From Dromiciops gliroides (lineage: Eukaryota; Chordata; Mammalia; Microbiotheria; Microbiotheriidae), in the NCBI RefSeq assembly GCF_019393635.1, contig NC_057861.1, forward strand, positions 77,631,327-77,695,326: DNA of 64,000 nucleotides. The letters run 5' to 3'. The notes under the pieces are model-generated. The model was not told where the DNA came from, did no database searches, and saw only the letters and a list, made by a program, of their open reading frames with translations. Below are positions 25,685 through 46,198 of this stretch, piece by piece (within the stretch, counting starts at the first letter, position 1; each line of letters begins with the position of its first letter). Both the position numbers and the translations under genes were made by a program.

Positions 25685-27008
25685 GTTAGTGCTATGTAAA
25701 TATCAAGTATTATGCTTATCACATCTATGATCTTGTCTGTATATGCAATAGTCTAATTAATGTTATATTTATCCCTTGACAAAAGCCCTCCTCTGAGGTG
25801 TCTTTACCCCCTACTATACCATGTTTCACTGTGGGGTGGCTCAATGGCTACACCAGGGGAATGTAAGCTGGAGCAGGTTCTGCCAAGCTGGAAAGACTTT
25901 GGGCCTGGGCCAGGTGCTTCACTGTGTCTGCTGTGTAAGGCCCAGCTTCATTCCCTAAGCATGGAGGGGAGCTAAGCATCTTCCTTTGAATCTGGAGGCC
26001 TCTTAACCCTGGAACCTGCTGCCACTTGAGCCAAGAACAAGTCAGCCCTCAGTGACCCCTGAGAGCCCAGGGAGGCAGGAGGAAAGAGGTGAAAGTGGTG
26101 CTGCCCTCAGTGGAGTTGGAATCCCCTCCCCCCCCATGCTCTGTTCCTGTCTGATAAAATGCCTCTGTCTTCTGTAACCATTGTAGCTGGGGGCCCCTGG
26201 TGACACCAAGCCTTCTAGCCTAGCCCTCAATCTTCCCTTGGCTATCACTGGACCTATGAGGGTGGGGCCCTGACACCTCTTAGGGACTGTATATGGAATC
26301 CTTCTTCCCTTGAGACTGGCCCCCACTTGTGGAGTTGGAGTGTGCTTCACTCTGTGTCACACAATCATCTGAGAAGACACAAAGAAAACATGTGAGAGAA
26401 CACAAAGTCTCCTGCCCAAAGGACTCTATCTAGGACTAAAATGAATGAATGAATGAATGAATGAATGAATGAATGAATGAATGGATGGATGGATGCATGG
26501 ATGGATGGATGCATGGATGGATGCATGGATAAATGGATGGATGGATGAATGAATGAATGAATGAATGAATGAATGAAAAAACACTTAAGTACTTACTATG
26601 CCAAGCATTATACTAAGAAGGGGAAATTCAAAGAGAAAGAGGTGAGAGGGTCCCTGCTCTCAGGGGGCTCACACATATATTAGGGGACACCACAGCTTAA
26701 GTTCAGCTGAAGGACAGATGGCAAAGTCCAGAGGTTGCCAGGTTATTTAAGTAGTTAAGATGAAAGCTCCAGGACACAGAGGCTGGGCAGATAGCGAAGC
26801 CTGGAGGATCTTAGGAGGAAGTGACAGGCAGAAGGGAAGACCTGGTGGGCCTCCATCTATCTCATTGGAAGGACTGGAGTTGGTAACTTCCATCTCCCTC
26901 AAATGATGTGAGCAGTTGAGGATGTAAGGTATCTCTGGCTCTTGCCCAGCTGTCTTGGATAGGTTCTGGGACAGTCCAGCCTGGGAGAGGAGAGAAAGTG
27001 AGGGAGGA
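25685..27008. other. Intergenic, no gene seen, near end of unit A
   Basis: About 99.5% identical to unit B 55,170-56,612 except for the tetranucleotide array. A weak old repeat (cttactatgccaagcattat) follows the array. No gene recognised. Confidence 0.5.
26439..26577. repeat. (GAAT)n/(GGAT)n array, unit A
   Basis: About 140 bp of gaat and ggat units with interspersed gcat variants. The unit B array (55,925-56,177) is about 250 bp and has extra alternating blocks. Confidence 0.95.
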
Positions 27009-27180
27009 GGGGCAGCTAGGTGGCCCAGGGGATAAAGCACCAGCCCTGGATTCAAGAGGACCTGAGTTCAAATTCAGCCTCAGACACTTGACACTTACTA
27101 GCTGTGTGACCTTGGGCAAGTCACTTAACCCGCATTGCCCCGCAAAAAAAAAAAAAAAACCCAAAAAACAAACAAAAAAA
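27009..27180 (+). repeat. Marsupial SINE, type II, shared by both units
   Basis: ggggcagctaggtggcccag, ggataaagcaccagccctgg, cgcattgccccgcaaaa. Its twin is at 56,613-56,785 with the same private variants. Confidence 0.9.
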
Positions 27181-27648
27181 TGAAAGTGAAGGAGGCACAA
27201 GACACATTCATTCTCAGTGATGATGGCTCTTCCTGCTGCCCAGCCATCCAGGGTGGGCTCAGGGACACCAGGCCTGCAGAGCAGAGGAGGCACTGTCCAC
27301 ATACAAGCCTCTTCTGGGGCGTGTCCCAGATGAGGCAATAGAACAGAGGACAGAGGGAATTCAGTCATACCCCTGGGATCTTTTAATGCCCCAGTCTCCT
27401 TGCTGCCTCCAGCCCCTGTTCCCTCCTGTTTGGAGAGAGATAGCCACACCCCTCACCCTCATCACTGGACCTTCCTATAGCTGAACTGATAAGCTCCCTC
27501 TCCTCCACATCCAGTTCAACCCTCCCAGACCCCAGTCTCATTTCCTCCTTTGTCTTTTCCTCCTATTGTGCCCTCGGAGACCTCCCTTCATCCCGGACCT
27601 CTCCCTCTCACCCTCTTTCATTATGGCTCCCGGAAGATGCTGCATCCC
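27181..27648. other. Right end of unit A
   Basis: Near-identical to 56,786-57,253. The copy stops at 27,648 after gatgctgcatccc. Confidence 0.85.
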
Positions 27649-27649
27649 G
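27648..27649. other. Tandem duplication junction
   Basis: Left of this point the sequence equals the end of unit B (to 57,253). Right of it the sequence is PPP1R16A intron leading to an ankyrin exon at 27,858. At 57,254 the original right flank continues differently (ctgctgccctctcccgtag). The flank contains tcccgtag and the junction reads tcccgtaggg, so a short homology may have guided the join. No SINE sits at the breakpoint. Confidence 0.88.
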
Positions 27650-27857
27650 TAGGGTACTGAATCAGTCTGGGCCCCTGAGTACTCTGAGGAGGGGAGAGCT
27701 CCCTGTCTCCAGCTTCATGCTTCCCAGGCTTCTTTCACTCTTTAGGACAAGGATGTTAAGGGTGCAGGACGGGGGCGGGGAGGGGGGAGGGGGGAAAGGG
27801 GAAGTTTGTCCATCCCTGGGCTGATGGGACTTCCTCAGCCCAGGCTCCCACCCCTAG

Positions 27858-30239
<2,382 letters not shown>

Positions 30240-30713
30240 AACTTGATAAAAAGAATCTTCTGCCATTGGTGGTGGTGTTTATGTGTGTGTCTGTGTCCAC
30301 GAAGTACATTGGTTTCTGCTTGTCACACCCCTATTTTTCTGTGGGTGTCCAGAAGGGTTTCATGGGCCCAGGGGAGGGCTGACTCATCCACTCCCACCCC
30401 CCACCATAGACCGAATGCCCAAAGAAAATAGTGAAGGGGGTCATATTCGCATAGTGTGGTGGACACTGAAGTGTCATCCAGGACACCTGGGTTCAACTGA
30501 CACTTCTCCAAGCTCTGTGACTAAACAAGTTGGTCTCTCCTCTGCAAAATGAGGGTGTCGTAAGAAATTGTCTCTCAGATATCTTCTATCTCTAACCTAT
30601 GATTCATTGTCTATGTGCAGGTATTTGGTACGTGTCTGTGTGTGTGTGGGCATACAGGTGAGGGGAATGAGAAACTTGGGGGACAGTTTCTGGACAATTA
30701 AGAATCAATTGAT
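30240..30713. other. Displaced PPP1R16A 3' UTR end and MIR, unit B
   Basis: Matches 2,930-3,393 of unit A at about 85-88%. It includes the GATAAA variant signal (about 30,246) and the degraded MIR at 30,463-30,605. Confidence 0.55.
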
Positions 30714-30870
30714 GGGGGGGCGGCTAGATAGCACAGGGGATAAAGCACTGGCCCTGGATTCAGGAGGACCTGAGTTCAAATCCGGCCTCAGACACTTGGT
30801 ACTTACTAGCTGTGTGACCCTGGGCAAGTCACTTAACCCCCATTGCCTGCAAAAAAACAAACAAACAAAA
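30714..30870 (+). repeat. Marsupial SINE, type II, unit B only
   Basis: gcggctagatagcacag at the 5' end, ggataaagcactggccctgg, tail of aaacaaacaaac. Flanked by agaatcaattgat direct repeats. Confidence 0.9.
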
Positions 30871-32370
30871 GAATCAATTGATTCATTAAGCTATCTGATA
30901 ATCAATTGGTGGTCAGTGGTTTCTCCCGGTCACCAAAACACCCTAATGGAGATGCTGAATGCCTTAATATACTTTTAGAAAAGGGGGTGCCCCTGACAGG
31001 TGAAAATCAACCCTGAGTGATGAACAATGAATGAGCAGGTGGGCTAAGAGTCTAGTTCCTCCTGCTGGGAATGTGGCTTGATCATGAGACTTGGCTCTTG
31101 TTCCCAGCTTCCAAAAATCTGGACAAAGTCATCAATCCATCTCTACCCAGAGCACTCTGGTTGGTTTTCTCTTTCAGGAGCTGGGTCACTCTAAACTCCA
31201 TTGCTGGGGTGCTAAACGCTTAGGGGCTGGAATTCACCTAGATTAGATTCTCTTTCCATTCTAAACAGAAGTAAGATCTCCTTGTTGGGTGGAGTCCAGC
31301 CCAGCCCAAGATAGCTGAGCATGTACCCTGAGGATTAGGCCAATCTCATCTATCAGCTTTATCCTTCAAAGACTGGTTTCCAGGGGCTGGTGCTGAATGA
31401 GAAAATAAACAGAGAAAGCCTTAATCCTAACTTAATAATAATTGGTTATTAATACAAAAGAATCATTTCTAAAATAAAAAATAAAAAATCATTTCTCTCA
31501 CATGTATGTGAGGGGGAGGGAGGTGTGCCAACCCAGCTCCTGCTTGAAAATAAGGCCCTATTGGGCCTGGTTATGACCCCTCTTGTCTTCCCTCCCATGA
31601 CACCCATCCTTGGGTCTTTTAAATCTCGTCTCCTTTGAAGCAAGGGTTGGTTGGTTAAGGACATGGCAGACAGAGCTGGAGCCAACAGGAATCCAGCTAG
31701 ATTGAAGGGAAAAGGAGGGGAGAAGGGATTTCTTGGCCTGGAAGCTGGATGAACCAGGAGCTTGGCTCCCTGGCCAGGGCCTCAGTGGGAAGAAGGAAAC
31801 AATCCAGTGCCCTGGCCTCCTTCCCCAGGGGGTGGATCTCACCTAGACCCTGGCCTCTTGCCTAGGACAAGGGCCTCATGGGGGGAGGGAGGGGCAAGTG
31901 AGGAGCAGGCCGCCAGCTTCCTCTTGGGCTGCCATTGGAGAAGAGGGTGGCATAGCCCAGGCCCTTCCCTCCCTCCTCCCCCTTCAACAAGCTGGCTAGG
32001 GCCCAATACATATCAGGGTGAAGGCACCCTGGGGGCCAGGATAAGGACCCAGCATTACCAAGGCAGGGCCACAGCCTGATCTAGGAAAACACCCTTGACT
32101 GGCCTTTACCTCAGCCCTCTGAGTGTCAAGGACTTTACCAGTTCCTGTCTGTGTCAGCTTTTTCTCTCTTAATTTATTTCAGGCCAAGACCCTATGGGCC
32201 TGGGAGGTGTTTAGGTAGATCACATTCATGCCTTGGCTCTAAGGAGCACAGCTGGCCTGCTGTTGTCTCCTTACCCATTTTGCAATGCACTGGGCCTGGA
32301 CCAGGTTCCCTACTGCCCCACTCATTTGTCTCCATACACCTGTGACCTCTGCCTGTCTACCTTTCCTCTT
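30871..32370. other. Intergenic DNA present only in unit B (block 1)
   Basis: No coding gene or known repeat seen. The whole of about 30,670-32,370 is missing from unit A. Since most of it is not a mobile element, loss from unit A is more likely than gain here. Confidence 0.55.
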
Positions 32371-32494
32371 TCCTGATTTCCCCTTCTTCAGGGAAGGAGG
32401 GGGACACACATGCAAAGGACATAGCTCAGGGAACCCGTGATTGGGCTTGGGTGGTGGGGAGGATGGGCCAGATGGGCGGGCTGGGGTTAAATTT

Positions 32495-33061
32495 AGTGTG
32501 GGATGGTGCAGCAGCTGCTGAAAAGGTCATCAGGGGGAGGGGAGATATCTGGCCCCGCCCGGGGTCCAAACCCATATTAGCATTGTACCCTGGGAGAGGG
32601 AAGCCTGCCGCCCACTTTATTCCAAGAGGTGAGACCTCTGGGAGGAAAGATGCACTTTCACTCAACCTCCAAGCAAGGGCAGATTCAAAGCCAGTGCGGG
32701 TGCCCTGGGCCATCTCTGCTTCTTGGCATAGAGTAGGACTGGGGGGAAGGGCAAAGGTAACTCTGGGCAGGGCAGAGCGGTGGTCAGCCTTAGGGCTGAG
32801 AACATGCCAAGCACAGCTGGGCTCAGCTCTGTGCAGTTATCTGGAAGCAGAGCAAAATTTGGTTGCAGCTGCCTGAGGCTGGGCTGGGCGACTTACAGGT
32901 GGCCCCTGAGGGAAGGGAAAGGGAGAGGTGGGGCCAGAGGAGGATAAGGGACTCCTAACTCCTCCTCCTGCCCACTGGTGGGTCCCTCTGACCGTCTCCC
33001 TTCCTGCCAGGGGTGGGGAACACGGAGAGAGGACCTAGGAAACCTGGACACTACCCACGAG
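32495..33061 (+). promoter_or_regulatory. Candidate distal GPT promoter and 5' UTR exon, unit B
   Basis: The stretch has an E-box in gcagcagctgctg, a CArG-like cccatattagc, a GATA site in gaggataaggg, and a possible exon at 33,011-33,061 with a GTGAGT donor. The unit A counterpart (3,520-4,078) keeps these elements in part. Known: mammalian GPT has alternative promoters. The link to this segment is inference only. Confidence 0.3.
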
Positions 33062-34785
33062 GTGAGTGTGGGGTAAGGGGAGAGGGCTGGACTGTGGTCC
33101 CACCCCAGACAGGTGTGTTAGAGGTGGGTTGGAAGTTGTCACTCAGGACTGGGAACAAAATGACCCCACACATCCTAGTTGGGTCACCTCCGAGTGGGTT
33201 CCCCTTCAGGCCTGGGGCCAGCGAATGGCCACATTGACTTCCATCTTCCCTCAGACTCCTTCCTTCCTGCAGATTCATCCCTCTAGAAAGTCTGGTTTTC
33301 CTCTTCGTTCCCCTCCCCGTTCCCCCAAGCCTTTGGGTGCCCAGGAAGCCTGGAGGAGTTATAGTCTGGCAGATAAGAGGGAGGAGGAGGTGGGGCCCGG
33401 GGAGCCTATCAGTAGCTCCTATCCAACTTCTCCCACCAATCAAGAGCCTAGAAGATTGGGGAACTAAGGATTCCCAGGGAGCAGCACACCTAAGGTGTTC
33501 TCTTTGGGACAGATCTGAGCCCTTCTGGGAACAAGTGGCTCCTCTGTCGTTCCTGCCCCAACTCTAGCCCCATCCCTATCCTCCCTAATAAAGTACTTAG
33601 TCTAAGGCTTGGGCCGACTGCAGACGCTCAGTAAATCCCTATTATTTCTCTCCCTGGCGACCCTTGTTCTTTTCCCCTGTGCCCATCCTTGCCTTTGGAT
33701 TTGTTCCCATCCCGGTTTCTGCCCTCTTCTCTTTCCCACTGTCCTTGTTCTCCCGAGTGTGTGATCCTGATTCCTTCTCTGCTTCTGTCTGTCCCCCTTC
33801 CCTTGACCCTGTGTCCCCTGTCCTAGTCTCTCCTCTGTCCCTATATGTTCGCTCCCCTGCATCCCCCTTCCTCATGCCTTTAGCTGTCTCTGGACCTAAA
33901 GCTGTAATTCCCTGAGATCAAGTTCAGATGGTGCAGGAAGTTCAAAGGACAGTCCCAGTGAAGATCCAATGGTATCGGTAGAGGCCAAACACTTACCCAG
34001 AACATCAGTGGTGGTGGTTGTGGACAGAAAAGAAATCCCTTCCCTCACCCCCTGTCCTCTCCCATGCTGGCATCCAAGGGGCAAAGTCCCCATTCCACTC
34101 ACGTTCTGCCTGGCTCCACTCTTGTCCTGTGTTTTTTATTCTAGTCTTTCCTGCTACATTAACTCTGGGGGACCTTCTCCTGCCCACGCCCACCTCCCAG
34201 GGGAGCAGGAACTATAGGCAGCTGAGGTAGAAAGGGATCTCCAGATGCATGGCCTGGGCCGGAGACTACTTACACGTCTGCTGGCTCCTCGGATTCCCAT
34301 CCCTGCTGTGCAAATCAGTCTTTCTGTCCATCTCCCTGTCCCTGGTGTCTGAAAAGTCTCTGTGCCCAAAGTCCAGAAACCAAACATTTAGGAAAACAGA
34401 GAGAACTCCCCTTCTGGGAGCCTTCCAGGGACTTTCCCCAAGGACGAGCCGCGCAGCTCCTCCGTTCTGGCCTTGGGGCAAGGGCTCTGAATCGTCACCA
34501 GCTCCAAACCTCTTGCTCCCTGATCCAAGCCTTCCTGACAAAGCAGGCGGGCAAGAGAGGAGGAAGGGAACAGAGTCCCACCCCTCCCCCGCCAATGTAT
34601 AGCAATCCCAGGTGCTCATGTCAGCAGAGGGGGTTTAGAATGAAGTTATCAGAATTCCCCACCTTCAACCAGGATTCCTGGGGCCCTGCCCAGTTGCCAG
34701 GGAAACCCAGCCCTTATCAGACGACAAGATGAAGGGGCTGAGCCTCACCCGATTCCTTATGGGGTAACAGCCTAAGTGCTGGAGG

Positions 34786-34787
<2 letters not shown>

Positions 34788-34860
<73 letters not shown>
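34788..34860. repeat. (CA)n microsatellite
   Basis: Uninterrupted CA units over about 70 bases. Confidence 0.97.
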
Positions 34861-34861
<1 letters not shown>

Positions 34862-35104
34862 CTCCTGACACCCTCAGGGACTTCCTACTCCCTAAGCCTG
34901 GGCTGTCTGTCTTCCCCCTGAGAGTGTGGGCTCTTTTCCTTTCTCAGCTATGTCTGTCTCCTATCTTGGACCCTTACCTCCCTCATCTTTCTCTTCTCCC
35001 ATTTATGTCTCTGTCTCTGTCTCTGTCTCTAGCCCGTGGTGGTCTGGGTCTCTCTCTCCTCTTCTCGTCTTAGCTATGTGACTGTCTCCCTGCTCCTGGC
35101 AGTG

Positions 35105-35290
35105 ACAGGCGTCCTCCCCTAAGCCCCGCCTCTACCTTCGCTCCCTCCCCTCCCCTACCCTTTCCAGGGGCAGAGCTATGCCAGGGCTGCCGGGGCGGGG
35201 CAGGGGGCCCGGGGCCCCAGCTCGCTTCTCGATCCATTCTCTATGGGACAATCCAGGATCTCCAGGCTCTGAGCCGGAGAGGGGACTGGG
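35105..35290 (+). promoter_or_regulatory. Candidate proximal GPT promoter (GC-rich), unit B
   Basis: The local GC content is the highest of the GPT upstream DNA. It has GC boxes (agccccgcctc, ccggggcggggcaggg) and no TATA box. It lies about 0.6-0.8 kb before the ATG exon, a reasonable distance for a first non-coding exon. Missing from the dead unit A copy. No transcript evidence. Confidence 0.4.
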
Positions 35291-35339
35291 CCCTCCCCAG
35301 CACAGGTTTAACACCCTACCATTGCTCCCCCAATTCCTT

Positions 35340-35903
35340 TACCTGATCCTCTGAGACCGTTCCCTCACCACCTTTCTATTCTTTTCCTAAATGCCTCTCC
35401 TCTCTTTTCCTTGCCACCCTCCCCCATCCCTCTGCCCTTTTTTCCCCTTCACTTTTTGCCCCTTCTCCTTCTAACCCCTTCGTCTCCTACCCCGTCTTTC
35501 CAACATGTCCCGCTCTTCCCTCTTCCCTGACCTACTCCTCCTTACTTCACCTCAGCATGCCTCCCTCTCTAACCCCTTCTTCCCTGTCTGTTCTTCCCTC
35601 TTGGGCCCTAAACCCCATTTATCCTCCTTCCCCTCTGACTTTCTCCTAGAAAGTCCTTCTTGCCTTTCCTGCCTCCCCAGTAGCCTTATGTGGTGCCTTT
35701 ATGTCCCTTTCTCCTCTTCCTCTCCCTCCATCTCTTTCCTGCCCTTGCTCCCTTCAGTCCTCTTCCTCTGTCCCCCCCACCCACCTCTCCTTCACACCCT
35801 CCCAGAAGAGCCCAGCAGCCTTACCCTGCCATGAGGGAGGCTGTATGGGATCCTATCATGGGATGGGGAACTTGAGTAGGCTTCGTACGTTTCCTCCGTG
35901 TAG
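35340..35903 (+). other. Pyrimidine-rich 5' intron of GPT-B
   Basis: Strongly C/T-biased, ending in the acceptor ccgtgtag at 35,903. Conserved in unit A from about 4,806. Long apparent frames here are low-complexity artefacts. Confidence 0.5.
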
Positions 35904-35907
35904 GACC

Positions 35908-41579
<5,672 letters not shown>

Positions 41580-41903
41580 TGGACAGAGACTGAAGGGAAA
41601 AGAGGGGAGGAAGACTACTCCTGCTCCTCCATTGTCTAGTCCATCTCTGGAAATAGGTCTTGGGCCCCTACCTGTCTGTTTCCCTCCTTCCCTGTGACTC
41701 CCTCTCCCTGCCCTGGGAGCTGTTGGGGAAAGGCTGAGAAATACAAGATGGTGGACAGTGCACAAGGGTATCCGGACAGACTTAGAGAGGGATGTGGTGC
41801 CCAGCATCTCTCTGAGGGTCCCAAAGGGGGAGAACCATAGGTATTCCTGGGAGGTACCAGGGCTGAGGGAGTGCGTCCCTAGGCCCCTATTATGGGGCAT
41901 CTT

Positions 41904-41909
41904 AATAAA
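41904..41909 (+). terminator. Poly(A) signal AATAAA, GPT-B
   Basis: 325 bases after the stop codon, with the T/G-rich ggagatgttctgttg downstream. It gives a 3' UTR of about 340 bases. Confidence 0.8.
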
Positions 41910-44282
41910 GATATTGGAGATGTTCTGTTGCCCCTACTTCTTAGGAAGGATGAGAAAGGGGTATGAGACTTTGTGGCTCCTGAGTGCCATGTATGTGCCT
42001 GGGCTTGGGACCCCTGGATAATGGGGCAAAACCATACAGAGTACATCCAGGAGCCTGACCTCCCATCACTCAGCCTGAGCATCATCAATCCCCACCTCCC
42101 ACCAGTTCCTTGGAGGCTGCCTCTCTGTTAGGTTTCCACTGTGCCCCCAACTATCCCTGGCTCCATACCCTCCTTGTGGGCTTCTGTCAGGCTGTTGATG
42201 CAGCTTCAGAGCCCCTCTCCTCCCAGACTCCTTGATTTCCCACAACTGTATATCTCAAGTCCCCACAGGATAGAGACATGGGCAGCCTCCCATGGTCCTT
42301 CAGGGTGAGGAACAAGCCAGTTCCAAAATCTAATTCAGCCATCATTTATAAATAGTCTCCCATGGAAGGAGCCTGGTGATTAAGGCTCAGGAGGCAAAGA
42401 TTACATGAGGCAGGGGGCAGCTAGGTGGTGCAGTGGATAAAGCACCGGCCCTGGATTCAGGAGTACCTGAGTTCAAATCCGGCCTCAGACACTTGAAACT
42501 TACTAGCTGTGTGACCCTGGGCAAGTCACTTAACCCCCATTGCCCCGCCCCCCCCAAAGATTACATGAGACGTCCCCCCCAACCCCCATCTCCCCCCACA
42601 CAGAGTCCACAGTGTAGTGGAGAAATGAAATGTCTGCTGAGAAATAGTGGCATAGCAGGACAATGTCAAGGACTACCTGGACAAGAGAATGTCAGGTAGA
42701 AGTGACTTCCCAATGACCAACAAGAGATAGTTGTGTGAGGTATGGGAAGGAGGGAGAGTGGCTTTGGCCACCTTGGGCTCCCATCCCGGCTCTTCCCTTT
42801 AGTGCCTGTGGGACCTCTGGCTTCCCTGGACCTCGGCTTGTTCAGCTGTAAGAAGAGGGAATTGTACTAGATCATCTAAGGTTCCTTCAGACCCCCCCCA
42901 TCCTGGAACCCTGAGTCAGCCTTCTCTGGATCTGCTCCTTCTGGGGCACCTTTGCCCTTCAGTTTCAGGGCTTTCACCTTTCACTGCTATTGGAACTTTT
43001 TATAACTGAACCCCACCCAGAGATCTCTGAGCTTCTGACATGCCTGCCTCAGCCACTCACCCCCAGCCTACTCGATGCCCTGGGTTCTGATCAGCTACAG
43101 CAACACTGCAACCCTTGTCCTGCAGGCTCCATAGCCTAGCTCCTCTTTCCCTTGAGTCACCTTAGCTTGTTCCCCACCCCAGAACAAAAGCTGAGTGTCT
43201 TCTAGAGTTTGTTTATGAGACCAAGGAAGAGCTCTTGTCTAGAATCAACCAGAATTCACTGGAGAATGATCATTAGGTTCCTGGACAAAGAGAAAACGTC
43301 CCCCTCCCAGGCTTGGGGCATTTAAAAGTAAATAGTTCCTGGTGTCTACCTGGAGTCCTCTTGACTCCTTCCCTGCTTGAGGGGTCCATTCCTTCATGGC
43401 CTTGTGGTGTTTTCTGCTGTCTGCAGCCATACAATTTCCCCTGCCAATCTGAGATTGGTCCATCTGCATTGGCTCAGCTGAGCTCATTGATCTGGGATAT
43501 AGTCCCCAGCTCCACAGCCAATATGGAAACCACCCCTTTGGGTTTTGTTTCTCCACCAATGGTAGCAAGGACTCCCTGAGCCAGATTCCTCCTTCCATGC
43601 CTCTTTCCCTGTAGGACAAGCAAGAATGGGGAAATGTAACAAGTACAGAAAGATTTCCTCATTACCTCAAACACAAGAATGACCTGACCTGGAAGATTCT
43701 GGGGTCCACATCTCACCTTAGAGTTCTTTTTTTTCTCCCCCAATTTTAGTATTTTTACTTGAAAAGTCAAACATCAGGAAGCAGCAAGTGAATTATGTCT
43801 GAATACTTAACAGGGATCACTGATTTGATGTCTTCTGCAGTTAGTGATGTCCTAAGAAGAAGCCAATCATAGACCTGGGACTGGGTCAACTTATTCGTGT
43901 TACCATTTAATTTCCCCCAAAGCAGGGGAATCCATTTACTTGGAACTTTTGGTTTTGTTTTATTTTTTTCTTAAAGCTTATCCTAACAATCACAATGTTT
44001 GTGATTTATGCAAAAAGATAAAGCAGTTGGTGGGGTAGGTGTTACAGAATTTCAAATTTGGAAGAAACTTCAGTGACTTTATAATTCAACCCATAGTCAA
44101 AAAACAAACAAGGATCTGTTACAACATGCCCAACAAATGGTTATCCAACTTGTGCTTAACAGTTTCCAAAGAGGGAGGGGAGAACTTAGCACTACAACAG
44201 CATTCCATTAGTCTCTGTCTTCCCCTGTGAACTACTGATGGCTAAGAAGTACAGAACCAACTAGTGTATCCTCTTAGGATTC
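41910..44282. other. Intergenic, no gene seen (unit B)
   Basis: About 99% identical to unit A up to about 43,740, then about 90%. It contains one SINE (listed) and a MIR fragment at about 42,800-42,910. Confidence 0.55.
42413..42555 (+). repeat. Marsupial SINE, type II, unit B only
   Basis: ggggcagctaggtggtgcag to cccattgccccgcccccc, with caaagattacatgag direct repeats on both sides. Unit A has the empty site near 11,877-11,891. The insertion lies inside a high-identity block. Confidence 0.93.
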
Positions 44283-44430
44283 TTTTTTTTTTTTTTTAGT
44301 GAGGCAATTGGGGCCAAGTGACTTGCCCAGGGTCACACAGCTAGTGTTAAGTGTCTGAGGCCGGATCCGAACCCAGGTACTCCCGACTCCAGGGCCGGTG
44401 CTTTATCCACTGTGCCACCTAGCTGCCCCT
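44283..44430 (-). repeat. Marsupial SINE, type I, unit B only
   Basis: Reverse-strand type I copy (gaggcaattggggccaagtg, ggtactcccgactccagg), flanked by cctcttaggattct direct repeats. It occupies the same target site as the type II SINE at 13,772 in unit A. Confidence 0.9.
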
Positions 44431-44577
44431 CCTCTTAGGATTCTAAAGAAAATTAGAGACTTGGTTGAGGCAGTAGTGACAATCTGGTCCAAACCCTGTT
44501 TAAACAAGAATCTTCCACCATGCTCCTACAATCTCTTAGTGACTTCCAGTTGAAGATACTTGGGCACCCCATTCAAC

Positions 44578-44790
44578 TTTGTTAAGTCGTTTTTCAGTCA
44601 TGTCTTACTGTGACTCCATTTTTGTTTTTCTTGGCAGAGATTTAGCTCATTTTACAAATGAGGAAACTGAGGCAAACAGGGTTAAGTGACTTGTCCAGGG
44701 TCACACAGCTAGTGTGTCTGAGGCCAGATTTGAACCCCAGGGGATATCTTCCTGACTCCAGGCCTGGCACTCTATCCACTTTGGACAACA
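44578..44790 (+). repeat. RTE-type SINE (unit B)
   Basis: gtcgtttttcagtcatgtct, ccatttttgtttttcttggc, agctcattttacaaatgagg, then a MIR-like tail ending ggcactctatccactttgg. More complete than the unit A copy at 14,255-14,428. Confidence 0.6.
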
Positions 44791-45856
44791 CTAATTATTA
44801 GCAAGTTTGGCTTAAAATCACCCTAAAATCCATCTCTATTTTCTACCTGTTACTCCCCAGAATTTTACCCTTTATTGACAAAGAGAACAAGTTTAATTCC
44901 TCTTTTATGGGACAGGCCTTAAAATACTTGTAGGCAGTGATCCTGTTTGCCCTAAGTCTTCTCTTCTCCAGGCTAACCATCCCTAATTCCTGCATTTGGT
45001 CCTTATAGGGCATGTTCTCCAGTCATCATTTGATGTTCTGTTCTGCCTCCTCTATCTCCTCTTCTATCCCTTAGCTGGTTGGCTACAGAAAGGCCTATTC
45101 TGACCTCCTTATTGCTGGTTTCAGGCATAATAAAGCTGAGTTGTCTCTTTTGCTAGTGACAAATCATTAAATAAATATTTGGGGCTTATTGGGCAGCAGC
45201 TGGACTTGACTTTCTCATGGTGACTTTGACCTGGTCAGCACTAGCCTGTTGGCTTGGAGTATGCACAACTGAGCACCTTCCTGGGCTGCCTTGTGCTGGG
45301 TCCAAGCTTGGATGACTCCCATTGCCTGGCTTCTACAGCTCCCTTTCCCTTCATCTTGCCCACTGGCAAGCCTGATTATGCCTTCCCTTTCCACTTCCCA
45401 CTGAGATTAACACCTAGTTTCTTAGCTGTGAGTCATCAGCCCCAGGTGCCCTGGGTGAGGCCAACCCCCAATCTAATCACATATTTTGGCCATCAGACCT
45501 TCAAACACAGATATTTTCTGGCTTGGAGTTCTGTAACGGGAAGGGAGCTAGTCAATGGCACATAGGGATCTGGAAGAGCAAAGCAGTCCAGGAAGGTAAT
45601 TTAAGGAAGGGGAGCCAACCCACTTGGAGAAGATGTGTCAGAGGGTGTGTGTGTGTGTGTGTGTGTGTACACGCATGTTTGCACACACAAGGAAAGAGGT
45701 GATAAAATGGGTGTAAGAAGCAGGGAAGAGGGAAATAGGTAATGGGCCTAGTCCTAGAAGGGACCTTGTTAAGTGACGATTGGATGAGAGAGTGGGTAGG
45801 AGTCAATGAGAAGAGAGAGCCACTGTTGGTTTTCCCAACCCTTACCATCCAATCTC
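44791..45856. other. Intergenic, no gene seen (unit B, diverged block)
   Basis: Aligns to 14,429-15,890 with about 10% differences and several deletions, including loss of the piece matching 15,170-15,415. A short (TG)n tract lies at 45,640-45,668. Confidence 0.5.
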
Positions 45857-46015
45857 TTTTTCTTTTTCCTTTTTTTTTTAGTGAGGCAATTGAGGTTAAG
45901 TGACTTGCCCAGGGTCACACAGCTAGTAAGTGTTAAGTGTCTGAGGCTGGATTTGAACCCAGGTCCTCCTGACTCCAGGGCCGGTGCTCTATCCACTGTG
46001 CCACCTAGCTGCCCC
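45857..46015 (-). repeat. Marsupial SINE, type I, unit B only
   Basis: Reverse strand, gtgaggcaattgaggttaag to ccacctagctgccccc. Direct repeats ccatccaatctc on both sides. Empty in unit A near 15,890. Confidence 0.92.
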
Positions 46016-46198
46016 CATCCAATCTCATTGTAATATGCCCATCCTAATTTCACTTTTCAGACTCTTTCCTATTCTAATCACCCCCTTCTCTTCAGGGTCC
46101 TTTCTTTGGCAGTGGGCCACTTAGCACCTAGTCCCTTCTGTTGTGAGCTTTGGAACCTACCTTTTATCACTAATGAGTGGATATGTCCTCAAGCTTTT

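Larger units (their letters stand above)
33600..35290. other. GPT upstream block present only in unit B (block 2)
   Basis: About 1.7 kb with no coding gene, a CA repeat at 34,788-34,860 and a GC-rich end at 35,100-35,290. It is absent from unit A, where 4,608 joins directly to sequence matching 35,293. Confidence 0.6.

Noticed and set aside
26439-26577. CRISPR-like or satellite array
   Set aside because: The repeat unit is only four bases with no spacers. A simple tetranucleotide repeat in a vertebrate genome.
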